DNA of 64,000 nt from Methyloceanibacter stevinii. Its GTDB lineage: Bacteria > Pseudomonadota > Alphaproteobacteria > Rhizobiales > Methyloligellaceae. Shown one piece after another: positions 58,510-64,000 of this stretch; positions within the stretch are counted from its first letter, which is position 1, and the number at the start of each line of letters is the position of its first letter. The stretch is taken from NCBI RefSeq assembly GCF_001723355.1, contig NZ_LPWE01000011.1, positions 186,001 to 250,000 of the forward strand. Reading direction: 5' to 3'. The notes beneath the pieces are model-generated. The model was not told where the DNA came from and did not search any database. It saw only the letters and a program-made list of their open reading frames with translations. The position numbers were made by a program, and so were the translations under genes.

Positions 58510-59552
58510 TGCCGTCGGACGATCTCTTCGCCGCCGAAGGGAAGGTCATCGTCGAGGCACAGAAGCTCCTCGACGACGGCCGCTTCGCCGACATTGGCGA
58601 CCGCACGCTCTACGAAGGCCTGCTCAAGGACTATCAGAAGCTGTTGCGCACGACGCGCCGGCTGATGCGCCTCAGCGACCGTAATGAGGAACAGCTCAAC
58701 GCGCTGAGCAAGGAGCAGAAAGAGGCCAACACGGTCATCGCCAAGCACAACAAGGAGCTAGATGCGCTGGCGACCAAGCTGTCGAAATATTTGTCGCCTC
58801 AGATCTACCACTCGATCTTCACGGGCGCGCAGAACGTCGAAATCGCTTCCAGCCGCAAGAAGCTGACGATCTTCTTTTCCGACATCATGAACTTCACCGA
58901 GACGACCGACAGGCTGGAGTCCGAGGACCTCACCAACCTGCTCAATCGCTACCTCACGGAGATGACCAACATCGCGCTCGAATACGGCGCAACCATCGAC
59001 AAATATATCGGCGACGCCATCATGGTGTTCTTCGGCGATCCCCAGTCCAAGGGAGTCAAGGAGGACGCTTGCGCCTGTGTACGCATGGCGTTGGCAATGC
59101 TCAGGCGCTTGAGTGAGCTCCATACGGAATGGCTGGAACTCGGCGCCACGGAGCCGTTTCACCTGCGCATGGGCATCAACACCGGCTACGTTACCGTGGG
59201 TAATTTCGGTGGCGACGAGCGCATGGACTACACCATCATCGGCAGCTGCGTGAATGCCACGGCGCGCCTCGAGTTCCATGCGGACACCGACAGCATTCTG
59301 ATCGGTCACGAGACCTACGCACTTGTGAAAGACGAGGTGGACGTTGAGGAACGCGAGCCCATCAAGGTCAAGGGATTCGCCGAACCCGTCCGCTGCTACA
59401 AGGTGCTTGGCCTCTATGAGGATCTGGAGCGCGAAGGATCCGTCATCCGGGAGGAGCAGGACGGCTTCAAGCTGCTGCTCGACCTGAAGAAGCGCGAGCG
59501 GGCCGAGGCCATCGAAGCGCTGCAGGCCATCATAGAGCGCCTCAAGCAATAG
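58509..59552 (+). CDS. Class III adenylate cyclase with SiaD-like N-terminal coiled coil
   Basis: A 347-residue soluble cyclase. Residues 1-100 are helical with a long coiled coil (LLKDYQKLLRTTRRLMRLSD, then NEEQLNALSKEQKEAN) that resembles the SiaC-binding leader of SiaD-type enzymes. The catalytic domain has metal aspartates in FFSDIMNFTE and IGDAIMVFFGD, the adenine-specifying lysine in DKYIGDAIM and threonine in DYTIIGS, and the NATARLE motif, so the expected product is cAMP. No GGDEF is present. Coupled to the SiaC gene by a one-base stop/start overlap. Confidence 0.9.
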   Translation: MPSDDLFAAEGKVIVEAQKLLDDGRFADIGDRTLYEGLLKDYQKLLRTTRRLMRLSDRNEEQLNALSKEQKEANTVIAKHNKELDALATKLSKYLSPQIYHSIFTGAQNVEIASSRKKLTIFFSDIMNFTETTDRLESEDLTNLLNRYLTEMTNIALEYGATIDKYIGDAIMVFFGDPQSKGVKEDACACVRMALAMLRRLSELHTEWLELGATEPFHLRMGINTGYVTVGNFGGDERMDYTIIGSCVNATARLEFHADTDSILIGHETYALVKDEVDVEEREPIKVKGFAEPVRCYKVLGLYEDLEREGSVIREEQDGFKLLLDLKKRERAEAIEALQAIIERLKQ

Positions 59553-59596
59553 CGCCTCGGTGCGTGCCCTTCCGGCTGCGGCTGTCGGCGAGGCGC
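59552..59596 (+). terminator. Stem-loop at the end of the cyclase gene
   Basis: GCGCCTCG (59552-59559) pairs with CGAGGCGC (59589-59596), a perfect 8-bp stem directly after the cyclase stop, followed by another GC-rich hairpin. No T tract, so Rho-independent termination is uncertain. Confidence 0.4.
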
Positions 59597-59705
59597 GACG
59601 AGCGCTACCGCTCGCGTCGGGGGCGAATGTCTACTAAAACCACGGCTGTGCCTGCTGCGGGCACGGCGCCGCGCTCGGCAAGCGATTGGAAAGAAAGCAT
59701 TCTCG

Positions 59706-60371
59706 ATGAAAGACGCCAACTGGATCGAGCGTTTCGAGGGATTGAGCCGCCTCCCGGAGCCGATCAAGGACACCCTGGTGAGTCGCAGTCAGGTCGTGTC
59801 CGTTCCGGGCGGAACCAAGATCTTCGGTCCGGGTCTTGAGCCCGACAATTTGCTGCTCCTGATCGAAGGAACGGTAAAGGTCTCGCAGACCTCCGAAAGC
59901 GGGCGCGAAATCGTGCTCTATCGGGTCGAGGCGGGGCAAAGCTGCGTCTTGACCACGGCCTGCCTGCTCGCCCATGAGGCTTATTCGGCCGAAGGCGTTG
60001 CGGAGACCGCCGTGACTGCCGTGGCGATCCCTCGGGCGGTATTCGACGAGCTGGCCGCCAGCTCCCCGCAGTTCCGCGCTTTCGTTTTTGCAGCCTATGC
60101 GCGCCGTATCACGGACCTGTTTCGTGTCATCGACGAGGTCGCCTTCGGGAAGATCGACGTGCGGCTCGCGGACCGGCTCATCGGGCTTGCGGGAGGCTCC
60201 GGCGAGCTCGAGGTGACGCACCAGCAGCTTGCGACCGAGCTCGGCACGGCGCGCGAGGTGGTTTCGCGCCAGCTGAGCGAGTTCCAGAAGCGCGGCTGGA
60301 TCCGCCTTTCGCGAGGCCATGTCTCGTTGAGCGACACACCGGCCTTGGAGCGCTTGGCCGCCTCCGCTTGA
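59706..60371 (+). CDS. Crp/Fnr family regulator with paired cysteines
   Basis: A 221-residue regulator with an N-terminal cupin sensor (residues 30-120) and a C-terminal winged HTH (VTHQQLATELGTAREVVSRQL). It lacks the FNR N-terminal cysteines, and the cAMP-binding GE-x-ALL / PR-A-T pattern is not visible. The sensor core instead carries a C-x5-C pair in QSCVLTTACLL, which may sense sulfide or persulfide. It precedes DUF2892, persulfide dioxygenase and SQR genes and is their likely activator. Whether it responds to cAMP from the neighbouring cyclase is doubtful. Confidence 0.85.
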   Translation: MKDANWIERFEGLSRLPEPIKDTLVSRSQVVSVPGGTKIFGPGLEPDNLLLLIEGTVKVSQTSESGREIVLYRVEAGQSCVLTTACLLAHEAYSAEGVAETAVTAVAIPRAVFDELAASSPQFRAFVFAAYARRITDLFRVIDEVAFGKIDVRLADRLIGLAGGSGELEVTHQQLATELGTAREVVSRQLSEFQKRGWIRLSRGHVSLSDTPALERLAASA

Positions 60372-60397
60372 GGCCCTTACGAGCCGTTCCAGGCCTA

Positions 60398-60411
60398 TGT
60401 GACTACATCAC
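60398..60411. promoter_or_regulatory. Candidate Crp/Fnr operator
   Basis: TGTGACTACATCAC contains GTGA and TCAC as inverted halves around five bases, 60 bp before the DUF2892 start. It resembles a CRP half-site pair with a spacer one base short, so it is a tentative target for the regulator just upstream. Confidence 0.35.
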
Positions 60412-60470
60412 CGACAGGCTCGACAGGACCCAGTAATTTCATGGGGAACTCAACCCTGAAAGGCTCCGCC

Positions 60471-60680
60471 ATGACCGCAAATGTCGGCACAATCGACCGG
60501 ATTTTCCGCGCAGTACTCGGCCTCGTTTTGCTGTGGTTCGCGTTTTTCAGCGGTTTGCCGCTCGCCGACACTCCGGTCTGGAAATATGGCGCGGCCATTG
60601 TCGGCGTGGTGATGCTGATCGTGGCCCTCGTTCGCGTCTGCCCCATCTACAGCATCTTTGGCCTGAAGACGTGTGCCTGA
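60471..60680 (+). CDS. DUF2892 small membrane protein
   Basis: A 69-residue protein of the DUF2892 (YgaP TM-domain) family: VGTIDRIFRAVLGLVLLWFA, then YGAAIVGVVMLIVALVRVCP and IYSIFGLKTC. Two membrane helices with the conserved CP and C-terminal cysteine. Such proteins accompany sulfide/persulfide enzymes. Start 60471 has AAAGG about 8 bp upstream. It lies 106 bp before the persulfide dioxygenase. Confidence 0.88.
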   Translation: MTANVGTIDRIFRAVLGLVLLWFAFFSGLPLADTPVWKYGAAIVGVVMLIVALVRVCPIYSIFGLKTCA

Positions 60681-60786
60681 AGACTTGAATGGCCCGCTGT
60701 GGCCGGGCGTCCCGGCGGCGCACTGAGCGCGCGGGGCCCCGCCAGCCGGCCAGGTCCAGGCACCCAATTTGGAAAGGACTATTCTC

Positions 60787-61671
60787 GTGACGAACTATCC
60801 GATCGACATGACCGTCCACCCGGAAGTCGAATCCTTCTTCGACGAGCCGACCAACACCATCAGCTACATCGTCAAAGACCCGACGTCGGACTCCTGTGCC
60901 GTCGTGGACAGTGTGATGGACCTCGACTACGCGGCGGGCCGCATCACCCATGACAGTGCCGACGAGATCATCGCCCGCATCAAGGAGCGCGGTCTCAAGC
61001 TCGAATGGATCATCGAGACCCATGCCCACGCAGACCATCTGTCGGCGGCGCCGTACATTCAGCAGGAGCTCGGCGGCAAGCTCGGCATCGGCTCGAAGAT
61101 ACTGGTCGTGCAGGAGACCTTCGGGAAGTTCTTCAACGAGGGCACCGAGTTCCAGCGCGACGGCAGCCAGTTCGACGCTCTCTTCGAGGATGGCGACACC
61201 TACACCATCGGCAATCTGAAAGCCTTCGCCATGTACACGCCGGGCCACACGCCGGCCTGCATGGTCCACGTGATCGGCGATGCCGCCTTTGTCGGCGACA
61301 CACTGTTCATGCCCGATGGCGGTTCCGCGCGCGCCGACTTTCCCGGCGGCGATGCCGGCACGCTGTACGACTCGATCATGAAGGTGTTGAGCCTGCCGGA
61401 CGAGATGCGGCTGTTCATGTGCCACGACTATGCGCCGGGCGGACGCGAATACGCCTGGGAGACCACGGTCGCCGAGGAGAAGAAAAACAACATCCATGTC
61501 GGTAACGGAAAGACGAAGGAAGACTTCATCAAATTCCGCACCGAGCGCGACGCGACGCTCGGCATGCCGCGGCTGATCATCCCCTCGCTGCAGGTCAACA
61601 TACGTGGCGGCGAGGTGCCGAAGGACAAAGACGGCCGGCCGATGCTGAAAGTCCCGGTCAACGGCCTCTAA
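60787..61671 (+). CDS. Persulfide dioxygenase-like MBL-fold hydrolase
   Basis: A 294-residue metallo-beta-lactamase fold enzyme of the ETHE1/Blh type, which oxidises glutathione persulfide to sulfite with O2. Iron-binding HAHADH in IETHAHADHLSAA and further ligands in YTPGHTPACM and VGDTLFM are present, as are the substrate-side GGSARADFPGGDA and C-terminal IPSLQVNIRGG. Start GTG 60787 has GGAAAGGA 8 bp upstream; the TTG at 60769 is the longer alternative. It works with SQR downstream to clear sulfide. Confidence 0.9.
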   Translation: MTNYPIDMTVHPEVESFFDEPTNTISYIVKDPTSDSCAVVDSVMDLDYAAGRITHDSADEIIARIKERGLKLEWIIETHAHADHLSAAPYIQQELGGKLGIGSKILVVQETFGKFFNEGTEFQRDGSQFDALFEDGDTYTIGNLKAFAMYTPGHTPACMVHVIGDAAFVGDTLFMPDGGSARADFPGGDAGTLYDSIMKVLSLPDEMRLFMCHDYAPGGREYAWETTVAEEKKNNIHVGNGKTKEDFIKFRTERDATLGMPRLIIPSLQVNIRGGEVPKDKDGRPMLKVPVNGL

Positions 61672-61690
61672 GCTAAGCGGAGACGCGCTG

Positions 61691-63369
61691 ATGGAACTGA
61701 AACGCATTTCGGACGCGCTGTCGGTCAGCGGCCAGATTTCGCCGGCCGACATCGCCGAGGTGAAGGCGCAAGGCTTCCGCTCGATCGTCTGCAACCGGCC
61801 CGACGGCGAGGGCGCGGATCAGCCGACCTTCGAGGAGATCCACGAGGCTGCCGACGCCGTCGGACTCGAGGCGCGTTATCTGCCGGTCAAGTCCGGGCTC
61901 GTGCAGGACGAGGATGCCGTCGCTTTCGGCACCGCGCTGCGCGAGCTTCCGGGGCCCGTCTTCGCCTATTGCCGCACGGGCACGCGCTCGGTGACGTTAT
62001 GGTCGCTGAGCCAGTCCAAGGCGCTGCCCATGTCGGACATCCTGGCGTCGGCCAAGGCGGCCGGCTACGACATGAACGGCGTTGCCCGGCGCATCGCCAA
62101 TGGCGGCAAGACGCCGACCGACACGGGCGATGCCAAATTCGACATCGTCATTGTCGGCGGCGGGGCCGGCGGCATCGCCGTCGCCTCCAGTCTTACGCGC
62201 GTAGTCCCGAGCTCGACATCGCGATCATCGATCCCGCGGAGATCCATTACTATCAACCCGGCTGGACCATGGTCGGCGGCGGTGTGTTCCAGGCGCAGGA
62301 CACGGCCAAGACCATGGGCTCGCTCATTCCGAGCGGCGTCCACTGGATCAAGGCCGCGGTTGCCGCGTTCGAGCCGCAGAACGACGCCGTTATTTTGGAT
62401 GGTTGCCGCGTGGTCAAATACGACCGTCTCGTCGTCTGCCCCGGGCTTAAGCTCGATTGGGGCGCCGTGGAAGGGCTCGAGGAGACGCTCGGCCGTAACG
62501 GCGTGACCTCGAACTACCGTTACGACCTTGCGCCGTATACGTGGGAGCTGGTCCAGCGCTTGAACAAGGGCCGGGCGATCTTCACCCAGCCGCCCATGCC
62601 GATCAAATGTGCCGGCGCGCCGCAAAAGGCGATGTATCTCTCGGCTGACGCCTGGTACCGCCGCGGTGTCCTCAAGGACATCGACATCCAGTTCAACAAC
62701 GCCGGCGGCGTGCTGTTCGGCGTCAAGGACTACGTGCCCGCCTTGATGAAATACGTCGAGAAGTACGGCGCGAACCTCAACTTCTTCCACAATCTGATCG
62801 CCATCGACGGCTCGGCCAAGACCGCCACGTTCAAGGTCTCCAAGCCGGATACCGAGCCGGAGATCGTGACGACGGACTTCGACATGATCCATGTCTGTCC
62901 GCCGCAGACGGCCCCGGACTTTATCCGCGTGTCGCCGCTGGCCGACGCAGCCGGCTGGGTCGACGTCGATCAGACCACGCTGCGGCACAAGACCTACGAC
63001 AACATCTGGAGTCTGGGCGATGTCATGAATGCGCCGAACGCCAAGACGGCCGCCGCTGCCCGCAAACAAGCTCCGACGGTTGCCGAGAACATCGTCGCCG
63101 ATATCGCCGGCAGATCCGCGGTGGCGCAATACGACGGCTACGGTTCCTGCCCGCTGACGGTCGAGCGCGGCAAGATCGTGCTGGCCGAGTTCGGATATGG
63201 CGGCGCGCTAAAGCCGAGCTTCCCGAAATTCTTCATCGACGGCACGAAACCCTCCCGCGCCGCGTGGATCCTCAAAGAGAAGATGCTGCCGCCGATCTAT
63301 TGGTGGGCCATGCTCAAGGGCAAGGAGTGGATGGCAAAGCCCGAGCGGCTCTCGGTAGCTGCGAAGTGA
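61691..63369 (+). pseudogene. DSP-phosphatase/sulfide:quinone oxidoreductase fusion, one frameshift
   Basis: About 560 residues when joined. Residues 1-110 form a DSP-like/TIGR01244 domain with the active-site loop CRTGTRS (C94). An FAD-binding SQR domain follows (FDIVIVGGGAGGIAVA). At about 62201 the frame shifts by one; adding a C gives LTRRSPELDIAIID, and the second frame continues with HYYQPGWTMVGGG, MPIKCAGAPQK (redox cysteine) and WSLGDVMNAPN. These are type II SQR features. It oxidises sulfide to persulfide and passes electrons to quinone. Such fusions are known. Single-base loss or sequencing error. Confidence 0.88.
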
Positions 63370-63379
63370 TCCTCCACAA

Positions 63380-64000
63380 ATGATCGCTCGGCTGCGCAAG
63401 TTCATTCCCGTACTCGATTGGGGGCGTACATACAACGCCACCACGTTCTCGAACGACCTGGTCGCGGCGGTGATCGTGACGATCATGCTGATCCCGCAGT
63501 CGCTTGCGTATGCGCTGCTTGCGGGGCTGCCGCCGGAAGCCGGTATCTATGCCTCCATCGTGCCAATCATTCTCTATGCGATCTTCGGCACCTCCCGCGC
63601 CCTGGCCGTCGGTCCGGTCGCGGTGGTGTCCCTGCTGACGGCGTCGGCCGTCGGCCAGGTGGCCGAACAAGGCACGGCCGGCTATGTGGTCGCCGCGTTG
63701 ACCCTCGCGCTGCTGTCCGGCGGCTTCCTGCTGATGCTCGGCGTGCTGCGGCTCGGGTTCCTCGCCAACTTCCTCAGCCACCCGGTCATTGCCGGGTTCA
63801 TCACCGCATCGGGCATCCTGATCGCCTGCAGCCAGCTGAAGCACATCCTCGGTGTCGACGCGGGCGGCCATACGCTGCCGGAGATGATCAGGTCGCTCGT
63901 GGCGCATCTCGGTGAGACCAACGTCATCACGCTCGCCATCGGGGCAGGGGCCATCGGCTTTCTGTTCTGGGTGCGCAAGGGGTTGAAGCCGTTCCTGCGA
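63380..64000 (+). CDS. SulP family anion transporter, partial (runs off window)
   Basis: The first 207 residues of a SulP sulfate/bicarbonate-type permease: MIARLRKFIPVLDWGRTY, then LVAAVIVTIMLIPQSLAYAL, AGLPPEAGIYASI, TSRALAVGPVAVVSLLT and NFLSHPVIAGFITASG. About six helices are seen before the window ends; SulP proteins have 12-14 plus a STAS domain. It starts 8 bp after the SQR stop and probably exports or imports sulfate or sulfite for the sulfide-oxidation operon. Confidence 0.92.
   Translation, partial: MIARLRKFIPVLDWGRTYNATTFSNDLVAAVIVTIMLIPQSLAYALLAGLPPEAGIYASIVPIILYAIFGTSRALAVGPVAVVSLLTASAVGQVAEQGTAGYVVAALTLALLSGGFLLMLGVLRLGFLANFLSHPVIAGFITASGILIACSQLKHILGVDAGGHTLPEMIRSLVAHLGETNVITLAIGAGAIGFLFWVRKGLKPFLR

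Noticed and set aside
59706-60371. cAMP receptor role for the Crp/Fnr protein beside the cyclase
   Set aside because: The cyclic-nucleotide pocket motif is not visible and the downstream genes are for sulfide oxidation.

Overview
The window looks like chromosomal DNA of an alphaproteobacterium, most likely Hyphomicrobiales. The basis is high-GC coding with tight, overlapping operons, FdxA-type ferredoxin, an aa3-type oxidase subunit I, HutF, NsrR-type Rrf2 regulators, and the DUF2924/DUF3489 and ParB-methyltransferase/DUF5681 island genes common in that order. This is inference from protein style; no rRNA or tRNA gene was seen. Metabolic blocks alternate with decayed accessory DNA.

Layout. 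0-3.8 kb: cytochrome P460, an NsrR-like regulator, a lone PAS protein, a LysR regulator and a 5-formyl-THF cyclo-ligase homologue. 4-10.1 kb: sulfur assimilation operon (cysJ, cysI, 1-Cys peroxiredoxin, MetB/MetC-type PLP enzyme) ending in a small Cap15-like membrane protein. 10.3-14.4 kb: nitric-oxide-linked cluster (nnrS remnant, DUF488, ctaD, fdxA, truncated globin) divergent from nsrR, with two NsrR-type operators. 14.4-16.3 kb: a broken IS110-family element beside a truncated 2-oxoglutarate dioxygenase. 16.3-24.4 kb: HutF, then a glutamine-synthetase-like ligase, TetR regulator, alpha/beta hydrolase, APC permease and glutaminase; two copies of one operator pattern tie the ligase and permease together.

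24.4-26.4 kb: decayed island (ABC fragment, DUF2924, DUF3489, broken ParB-methylase). 26.4-33 kb: arylsulfatase, AraC and LuxR regulators, a duplicated intergenic segment and a tandem repeat. 33.3-38.3 kb: autotransporter and an EAL protein. 38.9-41.2 kb: DUF5681 plus ParB-DNA methyltransferase. 42-50.8 kb: ethanolamine block (decapitated eutB, eutC, ethanolamine-type permease with three small membrane proteins, Usp, response regulator, hybrid kinase, truncated second permease). 51.1-54.3 kb: DUF1028 protein and a Cache-adenylate cyclase.

54.7-59.6 kb is the most interesting part: TerB-like protein, PAS-SpoIIE phosphatase, SiaB-like kinase, SiaC-like switch protein and a class III cyclase, closely packed. 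This resembles the Pseudomonas SiaABCD partner-switching system with its diguanylate cyclase replaced by an adenylate cyclase. 59.7-64 kb: persulfide/sulfide oxidation (Crp/Fnr regulator, DUF2892, persulfide dioxygenase, phosphatase-SQR fusion, SulP transporter running off the end).

At least eight genes carry small indels (about ten in all) that can be repaired by one or two bases, so residual assembly indel error must be considered before calling these genes dead. Separate real truncations affect nnrS, eutB, the second permease, an AraC gene, DUF2924 and the dioxygenase.
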